A stretch of DNA of 64,000 bases from Plicaturopsis crispa FD-325 SS-3 (Eukaryota; Basidiomycota; Agaricomycetes; Amylocorticiales; Amylocorticiaceae): the NCBI GenBank assembly GCA_000827205.1, contig KN832555.1, forward strand, positions 1,757,300 through 1,821,299, in the 5' to 3' direction. The translations under genes and the position numbers were made by a program. Position 1 is the stretch's first letter, and every line of letters begins with the position of its first letter. Shown here piece after piece: positions 1 through 10,412 of the stretch. The notes beneath the pieces are model-generated. The model worked only from the letters and a program-made list of their open reading frames with translations. It was not told the DNA's origin and did not search any database.

Positions 1-1246
1 TTCGGACCTGTCTGCCGCTACTCTGGTCGTCTCACCGATTGGGCACGATCCTTTTGGCCGGTTATTGGTCCACGAAATGAACGGCTTAGGGATGAGAATA
101 GATGGTCTGACACCCGATGGAAGCCAACGCACTGCCGTTTGCAATATGGTCATTGACTCCATTGGGGGCCTTCTCGGCGGGGTCGCGGACATGGACGCTA
201 TCCATTCGTTAGATGGCGCGACGGTGATTTTCGTTCAAGTGGCCTAAACATGCAGCGACTGACACGCACTTCCTACCGCAGGCGCGGGAGCAAATCAAGA
301 CACACAAGCCTGATATCATCTGTTTTGATGGGAACTTGCATCCCGATGCTTTGAAGGAATTGGTCCATTACGCTAACGAACACCACATCACCAGTCAGTC
401 TTGAACGTTCTGCATGTTTAGCACGATGACTTACAGATGGATACAGCATTTTTGTCGGTGTCCCTTCTGGATCCTTTCAGCTGATACTTACCTTTTCTTT
501 GCATCAGCGAACCAACCAGCGTTATCAAGTCGACAGCCATTCTACCAGCGATTGCCAGTTCTCTCGACAGGAAGGAGGCCAGCGGATCGCCGATTACTTT
601 CGCGTCGCCCAATCTCCTGGAGCTGGCGCAGATGTACCAAGCAGCGCGCGAAGAACCTTACGATCTTCTGGCTCGTCAGTCGTGGTGGGACGTTATCGAC
701 AACTTTTCTTTGGGGTCCGAGTACCGCAATGAACTAGAACGACTGGCGAGGCTGCCTGCTTCTGTGTATAACCCCTCTGGTCCGACATTGTCCTTCCTCG
801 TCGAAAAGGGAATCGCTCAGATGGCCATTCATCTTCTTCCCCTGGTTCAGAATCTGGTCATCAAGTGTGGGGACATCGGTGTCATCGTGGCCATGCGGAT
901 TACGGGTGCGGATGTCCTGTCATCAGGCTGGCTGCACAAGCCTAGCGATCCAAAGAGCCGCTGCCTTGTCGCTCATGGACGGGAGTTGAAAGAGCTTGTG
1001 GTCCTCAAACACTACCCGGCCGCGAAGGTAGACCCCAACACCATTGTTAATGTGACGGGAGCGGGCGACTCGCTCGTGGGCTCGCTTCTTGCAACACTGG
1101 TGGAAAACCCGAATGCATTCATGCATCCGGCGTCTCTTGACGCAGCAGTAGACATTGCGCAGCGAGCAGCGGTTTTGACACTGCAGAGCAAATCGGCTGT
1201 CTCCCCACGACTGGATGATATGCACACAGGCAACCTTGTCATTTAA
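1..1246 (+). CDS. PfkB-family sugar kinase, 3' part; probably C-terminal half of a pseudouridine-metabolising enzyme (5' end outside window)
   Basis: The frame is open from the first bases and ends at the TAA at 1244-1246. Visible exons are about 2-238, 282-393, a 7-nt micro-exon 447-453, and 508-1246. Protein signs of the PfkB/ribokinase fold are the N-terminal VVSPIGHDPFG segment, the spliced FFEPTSVIKS motif, and the nucleotide/catalytic motif VTGAGDSLVGS near 1050-1085. The ending LTLQSKSAVSPRL resembles the kinase half of fungal bifunctional pseudouridine-5'-phosphate glycosidase/pseudouridine kinases; the glycosidase half would lie upstream of the window, so this assignment is inference. 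PfkB enzymes phosphorylate a sugar or nucleoside hydroxyl using ATP. The gene converges with the helicase at 1300-4002, with only 53 bp between the two stop codons. Confidence 0.8.
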
Positions 1247-1299
1247 TACTATATATGTATCGACTGCTTATAATATTCAAGTGGGATTAGTATATCACA

Positions 1300-4002
1300 T
1301 TACTGGTACTGGATGGAATCAATATCGATAAGAGGGCCCTCCTTGACCTCCTCGCGAGCCGCGCGACGTCTCTCTTTGGCGATGGCCTTCTCCTGCTTGG
1401 ATGTTTGTTTAGATTTCTTGTCGTATCGACCCTGTAACCAACCTTATCAGAAAAGGCGACTTGTGCAGTGTGCCGTCGAGCCACTTACTTGTGCGCCATG
1501 TCTTAGCCTAGATATGATGTTGGAAGCCTCGCCTTTGGTTAGGCTCGATAACCTCTTATCGAGTGGAGCAGCTTGGCCTCTCGCTATGTCCTCTATAGAG
1601 CTGCGCTTGCTCCAGCGCTTTTTCACGAATGCTACCTGGCTAGGCGATGCAGGCGCTTTCCTCCAGTTTGCAGAACGTAGCAGTCTGGCGGTAGCTAAAT
1701 GTCAGCACACAAAGTAGACTCATCCAATGCGAGAAAACAACGCACCCGAGTGCCATTGGTCCCCGAAGGATTTTCCTTGCAGCATAAGTGTCACAGCCTC
1801 TCACAGCATCACTCAGGTCTATGGCCGTGAGCACGGGCCGACTGTGCATGAACGGCACTACTTTAAGATTCTTCGCGGTACCAACAGGCATGGCTGGGGT
1901 GTAATAAGCGGCGAAGTGTGCTTGGCGTTCACCGTCTGTTTTTACGGTTGAGAATGGTTCTGCTTCCACGGGAATGAAAATGCACGGACCTTCACTTGCA
2001 GGTACAGGTTCTATCCGTATATAACCCCTTCCAAGGCATTCAAGGACATATACGTCGTCGCCGCAGCCAATCCATGCATTGCTGCTTAATTTCGAGATAT
2101 GAGGAGCTCCAGAAGATCCATCGACGAGAGAAAATGGGTTTTCGTGATCAGTGTAAGTGACTGCCTTAGGGTCTGGGATGTCGTCCCTGCTATCTGGATG
2201 TAGCTGGGTCTCGTCTTTATCGCCGTCGATAAGCTCTGCTGCTCGCTTCTCGAGCGATTCAATGGTTTCGTCTACAAACAAGTTAGCGACGAAATGAGGT
2301 TGCCGGTCGCATAGCTTACTGTCAACGATTTCGCTCGGGTCAAGGCCGAACAAAGTAGGCGTAGAAATGACACCGGCGACTCGACTGGTACTGTCAACAA
2401 AGTCGATGATTTGGCAATCCTCTTTGCCTGTGGCAGGAGAAAGTCGCATGCCACGTCCGATCTGCACCGAGGCATGATAAGCAAACTACATTCCCAAATT
2501 TGGCATGTGCTAAATACCATCTGCGCAAAGATGTTGCGTGAACGAGTGGGCCGGGCGACAACAACGCAATCAATATTAGGGATATCAGCACCCTCAGTCA
2601 GGATTGCTGGGAGAGACACAGTCAGACCAAGACCCAAAGTGGGGAATGCGATTTACTGACCACAGTTAACGAGGACGGGAAACTGGCCATCTTTGAAAGC
2701 GCTGACTAGGGCTCTCCGTTCGGCGGCAGGTGTGCCAGAAAACAAGTAGCGCGCATCGATGCCGAATTCTCGAAATGTATTCGTCAGCGCTCTTACATGC
2801 GCGATATTGACGCAGAATACCAGGGTCGACTTGCGCGATGCTTACGGTAGGGAATGTTAGCTAGAGCACACTAACAGATAGATAGACGACAGAGAGACCT
2901 ACCCGCCCGATCGAGCCAAGCCCGTACTACCAGTTTGTTCACTGTCGATGTATTTATGACATGGGCGAGACTTGTTGCGTTGAAGTCACCCGTGCGGGAG
3001 TTAACAGTGACCTCTTTGAGATTGATATTTGCTTTGACGGACGTGAATCGCACATCGCAGAGCCTTCGGAGACACTACTGTCAGCGCATTGCACGTCGGG
3101 AAGAGTTGAGTGACTCACCATTGTTCTCGTATCATCTCGATAAAATCTCGATGGTATACTATGCGCTCGAAGACTGAGCCAAGAGCAAGACCATCGTGAC
3201 GACTGAAGGTTGCTGAGAATCCAATGATGGGTATCCTGTGAGGCAACGCAGGAGGTTGGAAAGCTTCGTCGGGATTCCGTATTGCAGGGTCAAAATTAGA
3301 TAAAAGGCGGCGATAACTGGGGTAGCCTTGTGAGGAAGGGTTTGACGGAAAAAGCAAAAGAAAGTGTGCATACGACGGAGCGGCAGCATGGTGTGCTTCA
3401 TCAATTATGATAGCCTTGAGGTTGGCAGGATCAAACTTTGTAATCCGTTGAGTCTGAAGCAGCGTTTGGTAGGTCGCAACCGTTCTAAATATGTGTACTA
3501 GAGTTATCAGCAGCAGGGAAGGCGGAGATGGTGTCCACGTACACGTCTGCGAGGCCTGAGGTCCTATGCTTGACACCTTGTTCGATTTCCACATGCCACT
3601 CGGGGAAGAGACTCTCGGCTTGGGCAGCAGCTTGCCTTGCGAGCTCGATGCTGTTCACTATGATCAAAGAACGCGTCGCCTTTGGATTATTTTTCGGCGG
3701 TGCGATACGCGACAGAAGGGATATGAAGACCGTTGTCTGTAGAACGCGTCGTTGAGTGCCTACTGAACCAAGACAACAGCAAGGCTTACCTTGCCGGAAC
3801 CAGTTGGCAGAGACACGCCGATACGAGAAGCTCCTGCGTCAAGTGCATCTGCGCAGGCGTCGAGACAGCGCTCCTGGTACGGACGCAACACGACAGGCGA
3901 CGACGGTGCGGCTGAGCTACTGCAACGAAATTTGGGAGCTAGAATCGCTCGTAGACCACGCCGATATTGTCTGAAAGCTGGCGGGCGCGAAAGCCATCGC
4001 AT
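1300..4002 (-). CDS. IRC3: Mitochondrial DEAD/DEAH-type DNA helicase, Irc3-like
   Basis: Starts at the ATG at 4002-4000 (MRWLSRPP) and ends at the TAA at 1302-1300, with several introns. The N-terminus is rich in Arg/Ser/Ala with no acidic residue for about 30 residues, as expected for a mitochondrial presequence. Superfamily 2 helicase motifs follow in order: LRPYQERC (Q-like), Walker A LPTGSGKTT (spliced across an intron near 3790), IIDEAHH (motif II, about 3400), GFSATF (motif III, about 3210), [19 protein letters not shown] (motif V, about 2590) and IGRGMRLSP (motif VI, about 2460). A long C-terminal region of some 270 residues ends in a basic coiled segment, as in Irc3, which acts in yeast mtDNA maintenance. 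No disruption was seen. The next gene on the same strand upstream is the ADP/ATP carrier. Confidence 0.85.
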
Positions 4003-4404
4003 TAGCCCAACATTGACCAGGACAGTGTATGCTGTTTAGTATATAGTGAAAGAGATCGTGCTGCCGTACGTCTACACTGTGGTTCGTGCGTACACATTAC
4101 TCACACGTCTGAGATAGTTCCATGCCTCACTCAAATATTGATTCCTTTTCAAACTTTCACCGTCGACGATCTCAGCGTAGTCAAACTTTGAGTGCGCCGC
4201 AGAAAGTGCCTTCGTTCAAGAGATGGTATTCCGCTGTATGTACCCAAGTCTTTAGGCAGAGCATTACAGCCCCGCGGAGAGCGATATGATGATAAAGGGA
4301 ATAATAACCAGAAAGTCTAAACGAGGAACAGAGCTCGAGGAAAGCGCGCAAGAAAATGACAGGATATGATATGCCGCTGGTAAATAACATGTTCCCGACA
4401 TCAT
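4003..4404. other. Intergenic region between the Irc3-like and ADP/ATP carrier genes
   Basis: About 400 bp holding the 3' flank of the carrier gene and the promoter of the minus-strand helicase. I see no convincing coding segment, repeat or RNA gene here. Confidence 0.5.
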
Positions 4405-5669
4405 TTAACCGGATCCACCGGAGTAGACCTTGCCGAACATGACCTCCTGGAGCTTGTCGTACAGGGAGAGCACACCAGCACCGGCAACACCACGGAGAAT
4501 GTTGGCAGCAGCACCCTTGAAGAGCGACTTGACACCCTCCTTGGCGACGATCTGGAGAATGATTTGTAAGTACAAGGTTGAGGCATGACGTGTCAGACTG
4601 TAACATACCTGCGAACCGGCGTCGAACATGGACTTGTAGTGAACACCGCCCCCAGACGTCATCATCATGCGACGACGGATAGTGTCCAGGGGGTAAGAAG
4701 CAAGACCGGCACCGATGGTGACACCCCAACCGAGAGCGAAGGAGGCCAAGAACGAACCCTCGAGGGCACCGACAAGGACGACGGGCTCTGATAAAGAAGG
4801 TCAGAAAAACGCGCATAAAACAAAGTGGGCAAGACGCACTAAGGGAGTCGTAGACACCGAAGTAGAGACCACGGTAGACGATGATACCAGCGACGGACGG
4901 GACGAATCCACGGTAGAGACCAGCGATACCATCGGATGCGAGGGTCTTCTTGTAGACGTCCACGAGACCGTTGAATTGACGGGCTCCTCCACCCTTCGAC
5001 GACTTAGCGTCGTTGGCGAGACGAGTACGTGCGTAGTCGAGGGAGTAGACGAAGAGCAACGACGAGGCACCAGCGGCACCACCGGAGGCAACGTTACCAC
5101 CGAACCACTTCCAGTAACCCTCAGACTTCTTGAAACCGAAAAGCGATTTGAAGTAGTCCTCTACAGCGGTGGTCAGCAGGAGAGAAGTCGCGTCGAAGCA
5201 AGTCACGTACTGAAGGCGAAGTTAAGCGCCTGGGTAGGGAAGTAACGGATGACGTTGGCGGTGTTTCCTCTCCAGAGGGAGACGAGACCCTCGTCAGCGT
5301 ACGTGCGGGTGAACGCGTCAGAGATACCCTTGTAAGGGGTAGCAAGACGGCCCTGCTTGATCTGAAGGAAAAATAAATGTGAGTGCCAGCACATCACGCG
5401 AGGACGCCTGATATGCGCACCATCTCATCCTGGTTCTGAATAAGGAGCTTGATCCGCTCAATGGGCGCAGCAGACGTTTTTGCGACGGCCTATGAAGAAT
5501 AAGTAAGCGTCGTGCCAGCGACATAAAGCTAAAGCACTTACAGCGGAGACACCACCCATGAGGAAATCGACTGTTCGCGACGCCAATGATTAGCTTCGCC
5601 GCGCGACGACAAGACTGGATACGCACTGGCAAATTCCTTGGGGGACTTGACCTTCTTGTTTTCGGCCAT
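4405..5669 (-). CDS. AAC: Mitochondrial ADP/ATP carrier (adenine nucleotide translocase)
   Basis: Starts at the ATG at 5669 ([14 protein letters not shown]) and stops at the TAA at 4407-4405, with about six exons. Three mitochondrial-carrier repeats are visible: the first contains [18 protein letters not shown], the second [15 protein letters not shown], the third [17 protein letters not shown]. The RRRMMM hexapeptide in the third repeat is the hallmark of ADP/ATP carriers. The exchange of cytosolic ADP for matrix ATP across the inner mitochondrial membrane is the established role. Length is about 310 residues, normal for the family, and no frame break was found. A long open frame on the opposite strand (4715-5245) is a codon-bias shadow. 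Confidence 0.95.
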
Positions 5670-5999
5670 TTTGACGAGGAGAGAGGGCGGGGGAGGGGGA
5701 AGTGAGTGGTGGTTGGGTGGAAGGTGTTGATCAAAAGCAAGAGCCGTGAAAAAAGTCGGTAAAAGTACTGCTCGGGTCGGAAGGACCCGGAAAGTTTGAA
5801 CACCGCCAATTATCACCGACGCTCGAACGCACGGGCCGACAGCACCCACGCCTCCGCGCGTCAGTATAAATTACGAGTGTTGCGAGTGGGCGGCGGTACG
5901 TGGACGAGTAAAATGCATTCATTATGGCAGACAAAAGTACGCGTAAAAAGTCACAAGAAAGCCCCATAATTAACGAGAGAGAAAACGAGATCACTGCCG
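5670..5999. promoter_or_regulatory. Intergenic region, promoter of the ADP/ATP carrier gene
   Basis: This 330-bp stretch carries the 5' flank of the carrier gene and the 3' flank of the SUMO-ligase gene, both on the minus strand. A pyrimidine-rich tract (CCTCCCCC on the minus strand, about 5680-5700) directly precedes the carrier ATG, common in highly expressed fungal genes. No gene is seen. Confidence 0.45.
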
Positions 6000-8572
6000 T
6001 CACGACCACCGATTCGCACTCGACGAACCGGCAGCGGGGTATCGAGAGACGTACGGCGAAGCATGAGGATTGAGTGGACCCCCATTGGGGCGCGGAGGTG
6101 GAGTATAAGTCGAGCGAGGAATACGGCTCGTACCCTCGTCCGGATATGGGCCGCGATAACGCGTCGCGGTGGGAGAGCGCGACATGTCTTGCGGGTAGCC
6201 CGTTGGCGTGTACGGGCGACGATAAGGGTCAGGCGAGCCCGACGCCGAGGGCTCGCTCGCATGGTGTTGGCCATTGACAGCGCGTTGAACGGTAAGAGGG
6301 ACTACATCTGTCCTTGACTTCTTCCATATTTGCTCTGTCGGCGAACCAAGGGCGTCTGGCGCCTTCCTCTTCCCTGCGCGACCCGTCGTTGGAGGCTCGT
6401 CGTCGTCGTCAGAATCGAGCGTCAGGTCGATAACACCACCGCCTCGTTTTGGCGGCGGAGGTCGGAGAGCAGATGACCCGCTTGCAGCCGATGGTGATAG
6501 CTCTCTTTTCACCCGTCCCTCATCCTCGTCTTCATCGTCCGAGTCGAGTATGAGAATCTCAACATCAGGCGCCTTCGCCTTGCCGTTCTTATCGGCTGAT
6601 TTGGATGGGGATGGCTTTGGCGGAACAGGAGGCTTCACAGCGGGCGCCAGCGGTGGGTGCGCGGCTTTCCACGCCGCGGAGGCGTATTTGTTGTCGGGTG
6701 TATGCCACTGGCCATCAGCCTCTACGATAATGTCTTCGATGCTTTCGGGGCTTTGCTTCAGAATTTCGTCGAAGTAGCTAGGGTTCAATTGGTCAGGACA
6801 GTCAAATATTTCAGATAGTCACATTAACGCACCCGTCAATAATGAGGTCCTCGTAATCAAGAACCCTTTCACAAACGGGACATAACCACGTTGTAGTTTG
6901 CTCCATTACGGAGAACCACGACGTGGCGTCAAAACATTGGGGATGTACGCATTTTGACGACCGACACGGGGTATTGATCCGAGTGAAACTCAACTGTTCG
7001 GACACGAAAGTGAGTGGTAAGTGGGCGTGCCATCTTGAGAGCGAAGTAGATACGTACAGGGCATTTTAAAGACATCTTCTGGGGCCCCGGAACAATATCG
7101 TCATCCTCTTCAAGAGTTGCGATCACTGTACGAGGGATGGTTAGAGTGGATAAGCTAGATTTGACCCAAATATATTTACTCTTTCCCTGGACGTCGCTGC
7201 TACTGCGGTACTTCCCCTTCTTCATTTTCTCCACCAACTCGTCTACAGTAGTCACTTCGACGAGCATAACAACCAGATAGAATTTCTAGAGATAATGTCA
7301 GTTTCTGTGTAATAACGCTTCGATGGTGCGCACCTTGGGTGTTATAGGCTGTTGGCTGTTCACATACACCATTTCGACTCGATTCGCGGTGACGGGGCTA
7401 CGCCTAACCGTCGTCCCCAAGTTGGCCGGCGGGGCCGTTCCGGGTTTCTTCTTCAGCCCTTTGAGATTTGCTGAAAGCTGCACTTGATTAACGCGGACTT
7501 CGCAGGTAGCTGGGAACTCGATGGGACATGGGCCCGTTTGGGTCCTGAACGCATGCGGACCAGCATTGTAGAAAAGCGAAGATGTGCAGAAAAGGCGGAG
7601 TTGGTATTTTTGACTGCGCCGTAGGTTAGCAGAAGAAACAATATGGCAGTGCATGGGCGTTACCTCTTCGATTCTAATTTAGCTATTTGATCATTAGTTA
7701 AGGTGAATGACACCGTTTGCTGCTTTCTATCGCTAGCGTTGGTCGATTCTAACGCGGAAGGTAAGTTCTCTGCATCAAGTTGGAAGATGTCATGCTAGCG
7801 TGCGCACCTGGGCATTCAATGACAGGTGAAACGGCCTGGTCAACTTGGAAAAAGGGCGATGGCTTGAAGCGTATTGCTGGACACCATACTATTAGGACTT
7901 TGGATTCGGCAGCTCTGCAAACAGCACTTACGAGGTTTAGATCCGCCGGAACTAGACGCGGCCGCCGGGGTGGAAGGAATCGCTTTGCGTGGTGGGGCGT
8001 ATGGATCATAGCGTGCGATGCCACCTGCAGGTATACCAGTCGTGAGACCGTAACCTGTGGGCTTGGCAGAGGGGCTAGAATATGCGTTGTAGGAAGATGC
8101 AGCAGAGGCGGTGTTTGCCCCAATCATTCTGCTAGGGCTATACCTGCGGGAGTGGCAAGTCAGCATCGATGTTTCCGAGCTGTACACGGTGTCCTAACGA
8201 GCCAGAACGACGCGCAATAAGTTGCCCGAGTGAAAGAGAGGGCACGTACGATCCCGTGTTTCGAACTTGCAATAGAACGGCTTTTGCCCTTCTCCACGCC
8301 TCGACGTTATTATGCTGTTTCCAGTGCTCCAATTGCACAGTAATGCGATCTATGAGGTCCTGTTTCTTGCCCGACTTGAAGAAATTAGTCTGGCACTCGT
8401 CGTTCATGCCAGTGAGGATGTGTTTCAGTCTATCGACTGTGTTTTGCTTGACGCTGTGCCGCAGAGTCTGAAGAAATCGAAATGAGATTATTCCTTGTCG
8501 GTCGTTGTACCGACGTCAGGGGCGTTCCCTTTGACGCACCTCGAAATCTGACCAGATATCGTTGCTCGCCAT
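6000..8572 (-). CDS. PIAS/Siz-type SUMO E3 ligase (SAP, PINIT and SP-RING domains)
   Basis: Starts at the ATG at 8572 (MASNDIWSDFE) and ends at TGA 6002-6000. Domain order is: an N-terminal SAP-like helix pair (KSGKKQDLIDRITVQLEHW, about 8380-8330), a PINIT region (QLRLFCTSS, PIEFPATCEVRVNQ, about 7620-7480), then the SP-RING/MIZ zinc finger (MSLKCPLSFTRI, CRSSKCVHPQCFDATSW, WLCPVCER, about 7090-6870) with the expected Cys/His ligands. The C-terminal third is acidic and Ser/Pro-rich; VEILILDSDDEDEDE and VIDLTLDSDDDDE are typical SUMO-interacting motifs. SP-RING proteins transfer SUMO from Ubc9 to nuclear targets. It is divergent from the NudC gene, with 196 bp between the two start codons. 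Confidence 0.88.
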
Positions 8573-8768
8573 GAGATTTTAGATCAACTCCCAGCGAGAA
8601 AATACCACGGCGGCAACGAAGAGACAAGACAAGAAACGAACAGAGAACGAGAGAGCGAGCGTTTGCCGTGAAGGACACTTGGGCCGCGACAAGAAAAACA
8701 CCGGAGAACGCACGTGAGTCTGGGCGCGGGTCGGGCGCCTCGGTTTCGCTCCTTGAACTCGAACCGCG
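8573..8768. promoter_or_regulatory. Shared divergent promoter between the SUMO ligase and nudC genes
   Basis: Only 196 bp separate the two ATGs, so both promoters must lie here or overlap transcribed leader. The segment is A/G-rich on the plus strand. No TATA box was recognised. Confidence 0.5.
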
Positions 8769-9671
8769 ATGTCCACAGCAGACGAAGAATACGACAAACT
8801 GTCAAAGGAGGAAAGGGAAGTTCGAGACCAGGCGGATCGTGAGCGCGAGGCCAAGGAACAGGCTGGTGCGTGCTGTTTTAGTGCAGTACACTTGCCTTGC
8901 TCATCGATCAGCGCAGAGCTACCTTATACATGGCGGCAGGAACTCGGTGACGTCGACCTCGTCGTGCCTGTGCCAAAGGGAACGCGTGGAAAGGACCTAG
9001 TTGTAGTTCTTCAAAAGAAGAAGCTTAGCGTCGGCTTGAAAGGCAAGGACAAGATTCTTGACGGCGAGCTATGTAAAGAAATCAAGGTCGAGGATAGTAC
9101 ATGGACGATCGGTCGGTTATATATGTTATTTCATTTGCAGTATACTCATATTGTTCTCAGAGGACCAGGAGGCTGTTCACATTCACCTTGAAAAGTTGAA
9201 TCAGCAGACGTGGTGGGAGAACGTCCTCACGCACCACCCAAAAATCGATACCCGCAAGATCCAACCGGAAAATAGCAAACTGAGCGATTTGGACGGTGAA
9301 ACTAGGTTAGTTATTCCATGTGCTAACCGCTCGCCATATCTAATAGGATGGCAGGGGTATGGTCGAAAAGATGATGGTACGTCCGTATAAACTGCTGGTC
9401 TGCCCACTAAGTCAACTCTCAACCGTCGTTAGTTCGATAATCAGCAAAAGGTGCGTCGTGTCTGTTTTCACGAAGACGTGAAAAAGACTTACTTGCAATC
9501 TCATAGCAAATGGGCAAACCGACTTCCGATGAGATGAAGAAGCTGGAGGCAAGAATTCTCAATTCTTCTCATAAACACTGATTCTCAAGCTTAGGACATC
9601 GCGTGTAGACTCTCAAGAAATTCCAAGCACAGCATCCTGAGCTTGATTTTTCGAATGCTAAAATCTCTTGA
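8769..9671 (+). CDS. nudC: NudC-type nuclear movement protein (CS domain)
   Basis: Starts at ATG 8769 ([15 protein letters not shown]), with several short introns, and ends at TGA 9669-9671 after the C-terminal segment [19 protein letters not shown] charged N-terminal helix is followed by the CS/p23-like domain ([42 protein letters not shown], then after an intron [24 protein letters not shown]). The family acts as an Hsp90-linked co-chaperone in dynein/LIS1-dependent nuclear migration. The hAT transposon left end begins 28 bp after the stop codon, so the 3' UTR or polyadenylation region of this gene has been split. Exons near 9340-9620 are very short and their boundaries are approximate. Confidence 0.82.
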
Positions 9672-9691
9672 AGGTGTGTTTCACCGTTCTC

Positions 9692-9699
9692 TCTCTATG
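9692..9699. repeat. Left 8-bp target-site duplication of the hAT element
   Basis: TCTCTATG directly before the left terminal repeat, repeated exactly at 14054-14061 after the right terminal repeat. An 8-bp duplication is the hAT superfamily hallmark. Confidence 0.95.
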
Positions 9700-9720
9700 T
9701 AGTGTTGCCGCGGTGTGAAG
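9700..9720 (+). repeat. Left terminal inverted repeat of hAT element
   Basis: 21 bp, perfect reverse complement of 14033-14053; begins TAGTG, a typical hAT terminus. Confidence 0.95.
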
Positions 9721-10412
9721 CGACTTTGAAGTGTACATCAAATCACTTCAATATTTTCGCATCCCGACCACATTGATGTGGCTTTGAAGTCGCTTTGAAG
9801 TGCCACGCGAGCCCACGCGATGAGGCTGTGACTACCGTAAGTGGAAGACAATGCGAAACTACGGCAAGCGATCTCGGGCAAGCGATCGTTCAACGTCTCG
9901 CAATCTCTCGACTTTGCTTCAGACGAACATCCATAGGATTACCGCTGGACTGTGCCAACTGCATCGCTTTCATAGTCTTCTCGTATCTCCGTGCCCTTTT
10001 TGGCTCCCCGCTATATAAGAATTTCGAAAATCCAATTTTGCGACGCGCGTCGCGTCGCGTCGCGCACGCAACTTGCAGACGCGTTTTGGCCAATGCACGC
10101 GTACTTAAGACGATCCTTGGAACGCCGGGTAGCTTGCCCACTTTGCAATGACGGTATTACGGTGAGCTCTGAACCATATAGCCTCCTCGTAGTCTGACTT
10201 AGCATTGGCTCCAGAGTATTTCCAATAAAACACATATCGGATGTTTTCCCCGCCGCACACCCTCGTTACACTCGTCCTTGCAATATCCGAAGCGCGCACA
10301 GACTACATAGCAACAAATTCGTTGCAAAAACGAGGCAAATCGGACGACTGGATGTATATAAGTACAGGTGAGAGGTCCGATACCTCCTACAATTTTCCAC
10401 CGCATTTCGACC
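9721..10412. repeat. hAT 5' subterminal/leader region with motif clusters and TATA boxes
   Basis: Within the first 120 bp TTGAAG occurs three times and CTTCAA once. A GCGACGCG-type simple array (about 10037-10065) and two TATA-like boxes (CTATATAAG near 10011; TATATAAG at 10355-10362) precede the transposase ATG at 10413; the second box, 51 bp upstream, is the likelier promoter. Two open frames here (9795-10151 plus, 9890-10141 minus) have no protein-family resemblance. Confidence 0.6.

Noticed and set aside
4715-5245. Plus-strand Thr/Glu-rich frame opposite the ADP/ATP carrier
   Set aside because: Shadow caused by strong codon bias of the carrier gene.
9795-10151. Conserved 118-codon frame in the hAT left end (also 63609-63965)
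   Set aside because: Identical in both copies only because the DNA is identical; lies in terminal/promoter sequence with no family resemblance.
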